The notes beneath the pieces are model-generated. The model saw nothing but the letters and a program-made list of their open reading frames with translations, was not told the DNA's origin and did not search any database. This document shows positions 1-12,700 of a stretch of 64,000 bases of DNA, piece after piece (the stretch's first letter is position 1; each line of letters starts with the position of its first letter). Source of the stretch: Hevea brasiliensis (Eukaryota > Streptophyta > Magnoliopsida > Malpighiales > Euphorbiaceae); NCBI RefSeq assembly GCF_030052815.1, contig NC_079496.1, positions 67,941,652 to 68,005,651 of the forward strand, read 5' to 3'. A program made the position numbers and the translations under genes.

Positions 1-640
1 TTACATGAAAATCAAAATACATTACATAAGTTTCATTACATATGAGAAAATCAAAATTTATTACAGAATGCCAAAATGACACCTAGTGTCCTACCAATGC
101 ACTGCAGAAGTTGAGGTGACACGGACACTATGCAGAACTGTGAACGGCCTTACCCAATCTGTGGTCTACTGGGCCCTCTGTCCAAATCTTGATGCACTAC
201 AGCGTTGCAAAAGCGACGCGCTAAGCATAAAGCTTAGTGGTGCCAATAATACAAGAAAATACAATATGCAAATAAAAATAATAATTTCCTTGCTATTATG
301 TTCATAAGAAATGAATAATTACTAACTTATTGTGTAGTTGAGGGCTAATCATGTTTCATGATATTAACTTCTTCATGCATTTCGTTAATTATTTTCTTCA
401 TGATATTGAGCTTCTTTGTATTTTTGTAATCATTCCTGATACTTAATTTTCGTATTTTCTTTAATAATCAGTTCAATCACAGTTATACTTTTCCATGCCC
501 AAGTAACCTATACTGGACGACTGGACTGGAAAACGGGTCGTTGGCACGGGACACCGCGGTGCCTCGGGCCGTCATACCATGGGACGCAAAACGTCAACCA
601 CGTATGCAGTCAGTATGGCTAAAAAGCCATGATAACACAT

Positions 641-744
641 AATCGGGCATAAAAGCCATGAATACAGGCATAAAGCCATGAATGTGGGCATAAAGCCATG
701 AATACGGGCATAAAGCCATGAATACAGGCATAAAGCCTTCGCGA
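641..744. repeat. Minisatellite inside LTR, unit about 20 bp
   Basis: Five imperfect copies of a unit resembling GGGCATAAAGCCATGAATAC. The sister LTR (about 6256-6338) has one unit fewer. LTR C (12812-12870) holds a diverged version on the opposite strand. The unit contains the inverted halves GGCTTTA/TAAAGCC seen in other LTR families of the window. Confidence 0.85.
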
Positions 745-3159
745 TCGCTAAAACAATACCCTATTGGCATGCCAAACTATCCAATCTGACACACATGTCT
801 AGGCAATACAAGGGCACATAATATCATTAAATATTAATATATTGTGTTTTATGACTTCATTATTTCATGATAAATTTCAATTATAATTCATACATTCATT
901 TGATCATTTATATGATCACAATTCACATCAATTATCCTTTTATACCATTGTACTCAAAATACTTCTCCTCTCTACAATAATGAGAACTAATGTCTCATTC
1001 ATACATTAATATGGTTCATTTATTCATTCATTATGTTATTCATATTGATCACAATTCTAAACAATGGTTCACACGTACCATTGTATTTAGAACATTTTCC
1101 CTTTTCTCATTTATACATTCAAGAATCTACTTATGTAATTACAAATTTTATATTTCAAGTTGAGTTATTAATATTTTATGAATTCCATTTGTGATGGGCA
1201 TATAAGCCATAACTATCTATTCACATCAATTAGGTGACTTATTTTTCATGTTTCAAGTAATCCATGAATATTTCATGGATTTCTAATTTATGGCCTTAAT
1301 TTCTTTTTAACAATTTTGACTAGGATGCATAGTCTACATTTCTCATACAATTCTAAGCATTTAAGCTTAGAATTGGTTCTAGGTTTTCATCTTAATTTAC
1401 TAATCATTTTGATTACTATTCACCTTACTAATCAACCAAAATGTTGACTTTTTCATACTTAGTGGATATATTAATTCTAATTACACAAAGATCCCACATT
1501 TTGAGTTTTACATTTGCTAGTATTAATTGCCAATTGCAATTTAAAGTCCCCTAGATGCATTTCTAATTTCAAATTTTGAATTTCAAGTTTTTGTGTCACT
1601 ATTCACCTCATTGGTCAACAAAAATGTTGACTTTTGGATAGAAAATAGGTGTATTGGTTTTAACACCCCAAACATACCACATTTTGTATTTAAAACTTGT
1701 TGGTATTGGTTGCCAATACCATTTCTAAGCTTAATGCTAATTGAACAAAATTTTCAGATTTGGTGCTTCATCTTTATTGTTCCATTTGATATTTCTATGG
1801 TGGGAATTTGAGGAAATGGTAAACATGAAAGTTGTTCCTTATTTTGTCTAGTTGAATTTATTTTTTTGAATCACTCCATTTGGAGTTTTGTAGCTCAAGT
1901 TATGGCCAAAATAAGTTTACTGTTCATGTGCACTGTTCATGCTGAAATTTTGGGTTTTGACAGATTTTGGTCCAACTTTGGTCAGTAATTTGACCAAGTT
2001 AAGTTCATAATTTGGTCTAACTTTCTTCATATGACATGTTCTACCATACCTTAGGTTTCCATCGGTTCAAGAATCGCCTAAATCCGAGTTTTCTAGAGGG
2101 AGTTATAGTCATCCAAACATTACTGTTCAAATGTAAATCTGCAGAGTTGCAGGTTTGATAACTTAACTTTGCCCAATCATTTGAATGGGTTAATGGCATT
2201 ATTTGGGGTAGGTTTCTTCATGAAAGTTGTTTGTCTATATCTTATCTTGTTGCTGTAAAAATTTCAGGTCCATTAACCAAATCTTCAGTGAGTTATGGCC
2301 AAATGAACAGTTACTATTCATTTGGTCAATTCTGCAGGGGCTGTTGCACGGTGTCCGGATCGGGGCCAAGTTTTGGTCCTCTTGCTTTGGTCTTTTGGGC
2401 ATGGTTTCTTCAGAAAAAATGTCCCATTATAAGCCTAGTTTCATGTACAATTGGCCAAACACCAATTGGACCAACCCAGCCCAAGTTATGGCAGTGCAAG
2501 TGGACTGAATTTTGGTCCCTCTTTCTTGTCCTAGGGCAGCCTGCAACTTCACTTTGCAATCCTATTTTTCAGTCCATTTTATGATCAACTTACCTAAGAT
2601 GGTCACTAATTGACCATTAAAATGTGCTCTAACAATTTCCTAAGCCAAGTCAATTTTCACTCCCCAAAACCCTAGCTTCACATTAGGTTTTCTACAAAAT
2701 GCCTTAGTTAGCATACCAACTTATTATTCTTATGTTTATAAACTTCCTACATGATTCTAGTTCACTTCAAGCTCATCAAAAACACTCCTTCCTATTCCTT
2801 CACTAGGGCAGCCAAAACTCATGTACACATACACATGAATTTTGTTCATTTAAATTACATTTTCTTACTAAATTCAAGTTCCATTTCATGAAATTAAAGA
2901 GTTTTAGGTATATAGTGCACTAACCTTGAATAGGGCAGTTTTTTTTTCCAACTCAAACTTCTCTTTCTTTCCTCTTCTTGGCTGCCAAAAGCTTGTTTAA
3001 GGTGTAGGGTAAAATTTTAATGAAGTGGGGTTAGGGTTTTATGGTGAAACAAGGTAGGAAATTAAGCTTGCTTGATTGAACATCAATGGAGGGAGGAAGA
3101 AGAGAAACTCACGTTTTTGGCTAAAGAGAAGGCAGCTGGTTTTTGGTCTTCCTTGGTCT

Positions 3160-3243
3160 TTATTTAGCTCTTTTATTAGTTAGTCAAATGGTTACTTAAT
3201 GGTGATTGGTTGGCAATTTTAAATGACATCACAATGATGTCAT
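3160..3243 (-). promoter_or_regulatory. Putative LTR promoter block, minus strand
   Basis: On the minus strand the block reads: palindrome with arms ATGACATCA and TGATGTCAT around CAA (3223-3243), then CCAAT (complement of ATTGG, near 3206), then a TATA-like CTAAATAAA (near 3160-3168). The same order recurs in the sister LTR at 8757-8842 and in LTR D at 14742-14826. Function is inferred from motif order and conservation only. Confidence 0.5.
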
Positions 3244-3785
3244 AAATAAGCTTTTTCTTCACTTTCTTTTCTTTCCTCCACTACTCATCTTCAATTTAAT
3301 TTCTAGTAATGTTTATCCATATTTTATGTCATATTAATTATTTACTCAACTGGACAAGTCAGCCAAAAATCACCTCTGAAGGCGAAATGACCGAAATGCC
3401 CTCCGTTTGGCTTAACGGGTCAAAATTGTCTGTACCGATTGAAAAATTTTTCTAAATATTTTCTTGGCATTCTAATGCCATAGGAACCTCAATGACCCTT
3501 CTCTGGAGTCCCAATAATTATTTTATGAATTTTTCCCCAGGTCTAGGGCTCCTCGTTGCGAGAACCGCAACTTACCTCTGGTTACCCATCGCTTGGGCAC
3601 CGGCTCGTTTAACTTGGTTGTATTTTATTTCTAAAATTTTTCCTAAATTTTTCTTGTTAATATTTGAGTTAATTATGATTCCTGACTTTAGTTTAAATAT
3701 TTTTTTCGGACGTTCTAGCTGTCCGGACCGACACCGGTCACCGGAACAGTAGAATGTACGGAATTGCTACGGGGAGGGTGTTACA

Positions 3786-3799
3786 ACTCTTCCCCTCTT
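3786..3799 (-). other. Polypurine tract of element 1
   Basis: Read on the minus strand this is an AGAGGGGAAGAGT-type purine tract directly before the LTR start TGTAACACC. Reverse transcription of Ty3/gypsy elements primes the plus strand here. RLG-1 has the same tract at 46490-46502. Confidence 0.85.
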
Positions 3800-3849
3800 A
3801 TTTAAATTTCGTCCTCGAAATTTACCTGACTTAAGTAATCGGGGAGTTA

Positions 3850-5091
3850 CTACCTCCTTGTTTCTTCACTTCCTTGTATTGCCTCATCAGTGTCTGGGTT
3901 TGGCTCTTCCTGAGCTTCCATTGCATATACTTGTGGTGCCACCCTGACTTCGGGCTTTTCAACGGTCTCAAAAACAATCTTCTGTGAAATATCAGCCGTT
4001 TCTGCTCTACCCGATCTTTTACCCCTTTGAACTACAGGGGAAGGTCTATCAACTTGTACCGGAGCTGTTGAACCACTCCTCTGAGGGCAATCTCTTATGA
4101 AATGATCCGTAGCCCCACACTTGAAACACTCTCCAGTTAACAGTCGACACTCCCCTCTGTGTCTTCTACCACAATGCATACATTCAGGCACTGGGGTTGA
4201 TCCCCTTGTTATTGTGCCCGGGGAACTAGCTATAGATATTCCAATCTGGCCTCTGTGGCCCTGTGTCTGATCTTGTGAATTAGAACCCTTAAACTTCTTA
4301 CTATCAGTTGGTATACTTGACTGTCCTGGTCCAAATTCCCTCTTACGCTGCCTATTTTTCCTATTTTGTTAATTTATTCTCACTTTCTCCACTTTTAATG
4401 CAGCTTCCACTAGCTTGGTGAAGTCAGTGATTCCCAAGGCAGTGATCATGAGCTTTATATTGTCATTTAATCCCTCTTCAAATCTCTTACACCTCTCGGC
4501 CTCATTAGGGACTATCTCCCTTCCATAGCGGCTCAATCGGACAAATTCCTTCTCATACTCAGCCACTGACAGCTGTCTCTGCCTCAGGTTAATGAATTCT
4601 CTTCTTCTCTCTTCCAGGTATACACTACCCACATATTTCTTCTTGAACTCAGAGAGGAAAAAATCCCAAGTTACTATTTCCTACTGTACTTCACTGGACA
4701 CAGTGTCCCACCATTCGTAGGCATCGTCTTGCAACAAGGATACTGCAGCTTCTAGATTTTGCTCTAAGGTGCAGTGGAGTTGTTTTAAGACTCTGCCCGT
4801 TCTGTTCAACCAATTCTCAGCTGCAACAGAATCATCTTCCTTTCTACCATTGAAATCTACAGCTCCATATTTCCTAATTTTTCCTAGAGATGATTTCCGA
4901 TGAAGCGGTGGTGGAATAACCCCAGTCATCTGTCCGAAGAATTTAGTCATCTGCTCAAACAAGGCCTGTTGGGGTTGTACAGGCACCTCTTGCACTGGTG
5001 GAGCAGGATCTCCCTGATTTCCAATATCACTCCCAATCGGGATACGACTTACTACTTCTTCTTCTACTGTCCTCTGCGATTCTGAGTCCAT
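3850..5091 (-). pseudogene. gag: gag (capsid/nucleocapsid) of element 1, degenerate
   Basis: Gag forms the virus-like particle and binds element RNA. The minus-strand frame starts at 5091 (MDSESQRTVEEEV), runs through the conserved core with the AENWLNRTGRVLKQL and DDAYEWWDTVSSEVQ segments, hits a stop near 4680, and resumes as GSVYLEERRREF with EYEKEFVRLSRYG (4369-4632). After a further break, another frame (3850-4191) carries a zinc knuckle: CMHCGRRHRGEC followed by CFKCGATDHFIRDC. The sequence is very close to RLG-1 gag (27949-29215), so element 1 is a deletion derivative of that family. Protease, reverse transcriptase, RNase H and integrase are all absent: gag runs straight into the final pol codons and the polypurine tract. 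The intact gag would be roughly 400 residues. It cannot yield one continuous protein as read. Confidence 0.9.
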
Positions 5092-5200
5092 ACCTTAACG
5101 TAAAATAACCAAGAAAATAGATCTGCATTAGTGTCACCTCAACTCATATGAATGCAATGCATGGTATGGACTCAATCTAGGCCCAGAAACGCCTAAACCG

Positions 5201-5213
5201 TGCTCTGATACCA
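5201..5213 (-). other. Primer-binding site of element 1 (initiator Met tRNA)
   Basis: On the minus strand this reads TGGTATCAGAGCA, the usual plant LTR-retrotransposon match to the 3' end of initiator methionine tRNA. It lies 5 bp inside the LTR boundary at 5219. It fixes the orientation: the 5' LTR is on the right. Confidence 0.93.
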
Positions 5214-5218
5214 CTAAA

Positions 5219-8200
5219 TGTGACACCCCTTACCCGACTACAGTGTAGCCGAGCAAGTTATGCCACCCAGTGTGCCGAGCACTCTATTTTATCTTAATTC
5301 ATTTTTATTCTTCCTTTTGAATATAACTTGTGAAATATAATTTATTTAAGCCATTTATCGAAATTATAATTTATTTAAGGTTCCGAAAATTTTAAAGAAA
5401 ATCCGGCGGAGTACCGGCTAAAAATGGAGAAATCAGTTCTTCGGAACCTGTGAAAAACACTTCCAATATTCATATATTCGTATTCAATTACTCTCAAACT
5501 CCAATAATCATCATCTCAACATTTGTCAACCATTCATTTCTCAATTTCAATTTTCAATCGTTCATCTCATTTGATAGTCATGTAACAATCACATATCAAT
5601 ATTCACTTTTCCATTTACAAACACAAATTTGCATTATTTACATGAAAATCAAAATACATTACATAAGTTTCATTACATATGAGAAAATCAAAATTTATTA
5701 CAGAATGCCAAAATGACACCTAGTGTCCTACCAATGCACTGCAGGAGTTGAGGTGACACGGACACTATGTAGAACTGTGAACGGCCTTACCCAATCTGTG
5801 GTCTACTGGGCCCTCTGTCCAAATCTTCAGTACCTACGCTGCGTAAAGCGACGCTAAGCATAAAGCTTAGTGGTGCCAATAATACAAGAAAATACAATAT
5901 GCAAATAAAAATAATAATTTCCTTGCTATTGTGTTCATAAGAAATGAATAATTACTAACTTATTGTGTAGTCGAGGGCTAATCATGTTTCATGATATTAA
6001 CTTCTTCATGCATTTCGTTAATTATTTTCTTCATGATATTGAGCTTCTTTGTATTTTTGTAATCATTCCTGATACTTAATTTTCGTATTTTCTTTAATAA
6101 TCAGTTCAATCACAGTTATACTTTTCCATGCCCAAGTAACCTATCTTCGACGATCGGATCGATAACGTCGTTGGCACCGACACCGCAGCGTTTCGGGCGT
6201 CATACCATGGGACGCAGAACGTCAACCACGTATGCAGTCAGTATGGCTAAAAAGCCATGAATACAGGCGTAAAGCCATGAATGTGGGCATAAAGCCATGA
6301 ATACGGGCATAAAGCCATGAATACAGGCATAAAGCCTTTCGCAGTACTGCTAAAACAATACCCTATTGGCATGCCAAACTATCCAATCTGACACACATGT
6401 CTAGGCAATACAAGGGCACATAATATCATTAAATATTAATATATTGTGTTTTATGACTTCATTATTTCATGATAAATTTCAATTATAATTCATACATTCA
6501 TTTGATCATTTTTATGATCACAATTCACATCAATTATCCTTTTATACCATTGTACTCAAAATACTTCTCCTCTCTACAATAATGAGAACTAATGTCTCAT
6601 TCATACAATAATATGGTTCATTTATTCATTCATTATGTTATTCATATTGATCACAATTCTAAACAATGGTTCACACGTACCATTGTATTCAGAACATTTT
6701 CCCTTTTCTCATTTATACATTCAAGAATCTACTTATGTAATTACAAATTTTATATTTCAAGTTGAGTTATTAATATTTTATGAATTCCATTTGTGATGGG
6801 CATATAAGCCCTAACTATCTATTCACATCAATTAGGTGACTTATTTTTCATGTTTCAAGTAATCCATGAATATTTCATGGATTTCTAATTTATGGCCTTA
6901 ATTTCTTTTTAACAATTTTGACTAGGATGCATAGTCTACATTTCTCATACAATTCTAAGCATTTAAGCTTAGAATTGGTTCTAGGTTTTTATCTTAATTT
7001 ACTAATCATTTTGATTACTATTCACCTTACTAGTCAACCAAAATGTTGACTTTTTCATACTTAGTGGATATATTAATTCTAATTACACAAAGATCCCACA
7101 TTTTGAGTTTTACATTTGCTAGTATTAATTGCCAATTGCAATTTAAAGTCCCCTAGATGCATTTCTAATTTCAAATTTTGAATTTCAAGTTTTGGTGTCA
7201 CTATTCACCTCATTGATCAACAAAAATGTTGACTTTTGGATAGAAAATAGGTGTATTGGTTTTAACGCCCCAAACATACCACATTTTGTATTTAAAACTT
7301 GTTGGTATTGGTTGCCAATACCATTTCTAAGCTTAATGCTAATTGAACAAAATTTTCAGATTTGGTGCTTCATCTTTATTGTTCCATTTGATATTTCTAT
7401 AGTGGGAATTTGAGGAAATGGTAAACATGAAAGTTGTTCCTTATTTTGTCTAGTTGAATTTATTTTTTTGAATCACTCCATTTGGAGTTTTGTAGCTCAA
7501 GTTATGGCCAAAATAAGTTTACTGTTCATGTGTACTGTTCTTGCTGAAATTTTGGGTTTTGACAGATTTTGGTCCAACTTTGGTCAGTAATTTGACCAAG
7601 TTAAGTTCATAATTTGGTCTAACTTTCTCCATATGACATGTTCTACCATACCTTAGGTTTCCATCGGTTCAAGAATCGCCTAAATCCGAGTTTTCTAGAG
7701 GGAGTTATAGTCATCCAAACATTACTGTTCAAATGTAAATCTGCAGAGTTGCAGGTTTGATAACTTAACTTTGCCCAATCATTTGAATGGGTTAATGGCA
7801 TTATTTGGGGTTTTCTTCATGAAAGTTGTTTGTCTATATCTTATCTTGTTGCTGTAAAAATTTCAGGTCAATTAACCAAATCTTCAGTGAGTTATGGCCA
7901 AATGAGCGATTCGTTCATTTGGTCAATTCTGCAGGGGCTGTTGCAGGGTGTCCGGATCGGGGCCAAGTTTTGGTCCTCTTGCTTTGGTCTTTTGGGCATG
8001 GTTTCTTCAGAAAAAATGTGCCATTATAAGCCTAGTTTCATGTACAATTGGCCAAACACCAATTGGACCAACCCAGCCCAAGTTATGGCAGTGCAAGTGG
8101 ACTGAATTTTCAGTCCCTCTACTGCTGTCATAGGGCAGCCTGCAACTTCACTTTGCAATCCTATTTTTCAGTCCATTTTATGATCACCTTACCTAAGATG

Positions 8201-9384
8201 GTCACTAATTGACCATTAAAATGTGCTCTAACAATTTCCTAAGCCAAGTCAATTTTCACTCCCCAAAACCCTAGCTTCACATTAGGTTTTCTACAAAATG
8301 CCTTAGTTAGCATACCAACTTATTATTCTTATGTTTATAAACTTCCTACATGATTCTAGTTCACTTCAAGCTCATCAAAAACACTCCTTCCTATTCCTTC
8401 ACTAGGGCAGCCAAAACTCATGTACACATACACATGAATTTTGTTCATTTAAATTACATTTTCTTACTAAATTCAAGTTCCATTTCATGAAATTAAAGAG
8501 TTTTAGGTATATAGTGCACTAACCTTGAATAGGGCAGTTTTGTTTTTCAACTCAAACTTCTCTTTCTTTCCTCTTCTTGGCTGCCAAAAGCTTGTTTAAG
8601 GTGTAGGGTAAAATTTTAATGAAGTGGGGTTAGGGTTTTATGGTGAAACAAGGTAGGAAATTAAGCTTGCTTGATTGAACATCAATGGAGGGAGGAAGAA
8701 GAGAAACTCACGTTTTTGGCTGAAGAGAAGGTAGCTGGTTTTTGGTCTTCCTTGGTCTTTATTTAGCTCTTTTATTAGTTAGTCAAATGGTTACTTAATG
8801 GTGATTGGTTGGCAATTTTAAATGACATCACAATGATGTCATAAATAAGCTTTTTCTTCACTTTCTTTTCTTTCCTCCACTACTCATCTTCAATTTAATT
8901 TCTAGTAATGTTTATCCATATTTTATGTCATATTAATTATTTACTCAACTGGACAAGTCGGCCAAAAATCACCTCTGAAGGCGAAATGACCGAAATGCCC
9001 TCCGTTTGGCTTAACGGGTCAAAATTGTCTGTACCGATTGAAAAATTTTTCTAAATATTTTCTTGGCATTCTAATGCCATAGGAACCTCAATGACCCTTC
9101 TCTGGAGTCCCAATAATTATTTTATGAATTTTTCCCTGGGTCTAGGGCTCCTCGTTGCGAGAACCGCAACTTACCTCTGGTTACCCATCGCTTGGGCACT
9201 GGCTCGTTTAACTTGGTTGTATTTTATTTCTAAAATTTTTCCTAAATTTTTCTTGTTAATATTTGAGTTAATTATGATTCCTGACTTTAGTTTAAATATT
9301 TTTTCCGGACGTTCTAGCTGTCCGGACCGACACCGGTCACCGGAACAGTAGAATGTATAGAATTGCTACGGGGAGGGTGTTACA
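5219..9384 (-). mobile_element. Right (5') LTR of gag-only element 1, complete, 4166 bp
   Basis: It begins TGTGACACCCC and ends GGGTGTTACA on the plus strand, and it matches 1-3785 nearly throughout. At 4.17 kb it is almost three times the internal region (1433 bp), a layout like the TR-GAG class of non-autonomous elements. It contains the stem-loop at 5854-5870, the minisatellite at about 6256-6338 and promoter motifs at 8757-8842. The presumed TSD on this side is GACTG (9385-9389); its partner lies outside the window. No coding capacity is seen. Confidence 0.92.
8757..8842 (-). promoter_or_regulatory. Putative LTR promoter of element 1 (5' LTR)
   Basis: This is the functional-side copy of the block at 3160-3243. 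It has a perfect inverted repeat at 8822-8842 (9-bp arms, 3-bp spacer), a CCAAT box complement at 8804-8808 and a TATA-like CTAAATAAAG at 8757-8766. Transcription would run leftward through the gag region. Inferred from motifs only. Confidence 0.5.
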
Positions 9385-9753
9385 GACTGTCTATCCGTTT
9401 GAGGATGAAAAGCTGTGCTATAGTGGAGTTGTACCCAAGGCTTTCTACAACTTCTTCCAAAATAGCTCCATCTTGAGCCAAAGATAAGCGGGCATTCAAG
9501 GATCTCAAAGCTACAATAGACTTCCAACTCAAAGCATCAGCAACTACATTTGCCTTCCCAGGATGATAATTTATTACACATTCTTAGTCTTTCAGAAACT
9601 CAATCCATCTTCTTTGCCTCAGGTTGAGTTCTTTTTGGGTTGGCAAGTATTTCAGACTTTTGTGGTCTATATATATGTAGCACTTTTCACCATACAAGTA
9701 GTGCCTCCATATCTTTAATGCAAAGATAATTGCTGCTAACTTCAGATCATGGG
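9385..9753 (-). pseudogene. pol: Ty3/gypsy pol fragment: RNase H fused to an integrase scrap by deletion
   Basis: The minus strand encodes the RNase H core ending ([20 protein letters not shown], then [20 protein letters not shown]), a stop, and the [13 protein letters not shown] segment. A few codons later the reading jumps into the integrase end (FWKKL, SLGT, HPQTD). Against RLG-1 the jump removes about 640 bp between the positions matching 44935 and 45560; both sides share ATTTTGG at the join. The fragment is bounded left by element 1 (inserted in the integrase QTDGQ motif) and right by LTR C (inserted in RNase H). It is a dead remnant of an older minus-strand host element. Confidence 0.88.
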
Positions 9754-12700
9754 TGTAACGCCCCCACTTTAGGTAGTCCGTACATTCTACTATTTTGGTA
9801 ACCAATGTCTATCTAGACAGGTAGAATGTTTGGAACTATATTTAGACTAGAGTGAAGAGTCATAAATAACCCAAATAATAATAAGAAAAATTAAGAAAAA
9901 ATTTTAGAAATGAAATGCAATAAGGTTAAATGAGCCGAAGCTACAGCGATGGGTGACCCTAACGATAAGTAACAGTGAAGACAGTTAGCAACCCTAGACC
10001 CACGGGAAACCTTATAAAATGGGACTCAAGAGAAGGGTTATTGAGGTTTTGATGATAATAGAATGCCAAGAAAATGCTAAGAAAATTAAATCAATCAGTA
10101 CAGATAATTTTAACCTGATAAGCTAAACGAAGGGCATTTTGGTCATTTCACCTTTAGATATGATTTTTGACCAACTTGTCCATTTAAGTAAATGAAATTT
10201 ATGAAAAAGAAAATAATAAAAGAAGTAAAATACAAATTAGTTAAATGAGCACAAGTACCGGTGATGAGTGACTTCACTAGAAAGTGACTATGGGTTTTAT
10301 AGTTACTCTAGTTCCTGTAGAACCTTATGCATAAATAAGTCAAGAAAATGAAAAGAAATAAGTTCAAATAAGTAAATGAAAAGCTAAGAAAAAAGATAAA
10401 CCGAAAACCCTGTAAAAAAAAAAAATTTGGTCAATGGAATTTAACGGTTCCACATTGACTAAAAATAGAATTTATTAAGTTAACAAAGTTAAATGATCAT
10501 AATTAATTGAGATTAGGAAAAATTTAATTATAATTAGCAAAAGTCAAAATGAAATGATTACAAAGTTCAAGGTAATTACAAAAATGCCACTTACCCATAT
10601 TTACAACTTTTCCATTAGTTAATTAAATAATATAAATATCATAAAAAGGATTTAAAAATCAAAAGAAACTTCATCTTTTCTAGCAGCCTGCCGTCTCTCA
10701 TCCATTTCTCACACTTTCTTCCATTTTCTTCCACCATTAAAGCTTTATTCAAGCTTTATAACCTGGGCTTCTTCCAACAAAATTATAGGAAAACAAGAGA
10801 AAAATTAACCTTGAGTCTTAAATTGAAGAAAATAACCAAGAAAGTAAGAAAATTTAGAGCATGGAGCTATCAAGAATTTCAGCCATGGTGGATTCAAGAA
10901 GGTGAAGCAAGTTTTGGTTGATGGAAAATGTGATTGGAGGCTAAGGGAAGTAAGAAACTAAGGTTAGTGCTATCAAATCCCTTGGATTTTGAAGTTATAC
11001 CAAATTAATTTAGGGTTTGCTAAATTTGAGAATTTTAATCGTTGTATTTTAAATAATGTAATTATGCCTAAATTAAGTCAACTTGACACCCAATTGTTGA
11101 TATGAATTGATGAGATGACCAAACTATTGAGTGGGTGTGATGTTGTGTGTTGAGGCAGAATCTGGACCCTTGAGTCTAGCAGGTTTGGATGGCTATAAGT
11201 AGAGTTAGACAGGTCCAATTGGTGCGAGGCCAATCAGAGGTGAAACTTAGGACAAAATGACACATTTTTTATGAAGAGACCCTGTCCAAAAAACCAACTT
11301 AGAGTAACCTAAAAATTGCCTAAATCCGGGTAACCAAAATCTGGACCTGGAAAATGACCAAATGAACAGTGTTTGTTCAAATGGCCGTAACTTTGTGTAG
11401 AGGTGTCCAAATGACCTGATTCTTGAAACCATGGAAAGCTTAGACAATGTAGAACAACTTTTATGAAGAACAAAAACCCAAATTCTGGCCATAACAAATT
11501 CAAATTGCTAGCCAAAATTAGGACACTAAAATTGCCAGAAACAATTTTGCCAGAAAATCTGGGAATGAGCCAATCCTGCCAGTTATGGTGATTTGACCAT
11601 AACTTGAGCTACAAAACTCCAAATGGAGTGATTCAAAAAGGAAATTAAAGTAGAGACATTAAAGAACAATTTTAATGAAGAAAGTTTAGCCAAATTCCCA
11701 CTGTAGATAGGTCCAATGGAACAGTAAACTTAGGTAACCAAAAGTGAAATTTTGGAAATACATCTAGGGAACTTAAAATTGTAATTGGCAATCAATGCCA
11801 ACAAATTTAGAACCCAAAATGTGATATTATAGTGTGATTAGAACTTGGATATCTATTATGTATGAAAAAGTCAACATTTTTATATGAATAGTAATGTGAA
11901 TAGTAACCACTAAATTATGTGAAATAGTCTAATAAACTAGAAAAACCATTGTAAATATTAAATATAGGATGTGATTAGTAACTTATGATTTTTGAATTTG
12001 AGTGACCCTAAAACTTAGGAGAGTAATTCATATGAAGAACCTTAGGTTAACATGTGACTGTAACATGTCCAAATTATTGGACAAAGTTGGGATTTCAGAA
12101 TCTATCTAGTTCTGGAATCAAAAGGAGACAATGAACCAGTTATGGTTATTTGACCATAACTAGAGTTCTAACACTTTAATTGACATAATTCAAAATAATA
12201 TGAATAACTAAGATGAAGACCTAGAACTTTATTTAAGGAACTTGGAACCAATTCTAAGCCTAAGTGCTTTGTATGACAAAGAAAATAGAAAATCTTGAAA
12301 CTAGTAGACTTACAAGGTTCAACACCCTGGACAATCATTAATCAATTAACTATAACTAGAGTTATACTACTTCAAAGTAAATGATTTGAAAGGGAAATTT
12401 AAGTTAATCTGAAATCCATGAAATATTCATGGATTACTTAGAATATGAATTATAATTTATATAAATATTGTAATGAATAAATGAATCATATAAATGTATG
12501 AATGGGACATTAGTTCTCATTATTGGAGAAAGGAAGAATGTTTTGAGTATGATGGTACGTGAAACAATTGGTGTGAATTGTGGTCAATATAAATAATATA
12601 ATGAATGTATAAATTACGTAGTAATGTGAGTTGGAAATTATGCTTCCATCATAATTAAAATTAAATGCTCTAAAATATAAATAGAAAATATAATGAAATA

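Larger units (their letters stand above)
1..3785 (-). mobile_element. Left (3') LTR of gag-only Ty3/gypsy element 1, truncated by window start
   Basis: This stretch repeats at 5636-9384 with only scattered differences. It ends in TGTTACA, followed at once by the reverse complement of a purine tract (3786-3799), which makes it the 3' LTR of a minus-strand element. Comparison with the right copy shows that about 417 bp of its outer end lie before the window. No protein is encoded; the short open frames inside are chance. It carries the minus-strand promoter-like block (about 3160-3243), the stem-loop at 221-237 and a minisatellite at 641-744. The high similarity of the two LTRs implies a fairly recent insertion. 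The element-level call is secure; the outer end cannot be seen. Confidence 0.9.

Noticed and set aside
641..744. CRISPR-like array or satellite
   Set aside because: Units of about 20 bp have no unique spacers and lie inside a plant LTR; this is a small minisatellite.
9385..9753. Part of element G or RLG-1 displaced by rearrangement
   Set aside because: G already has its own integrase segment, and this fragment carries a private RNase H-integrase deletion, so it is from a separate old element.
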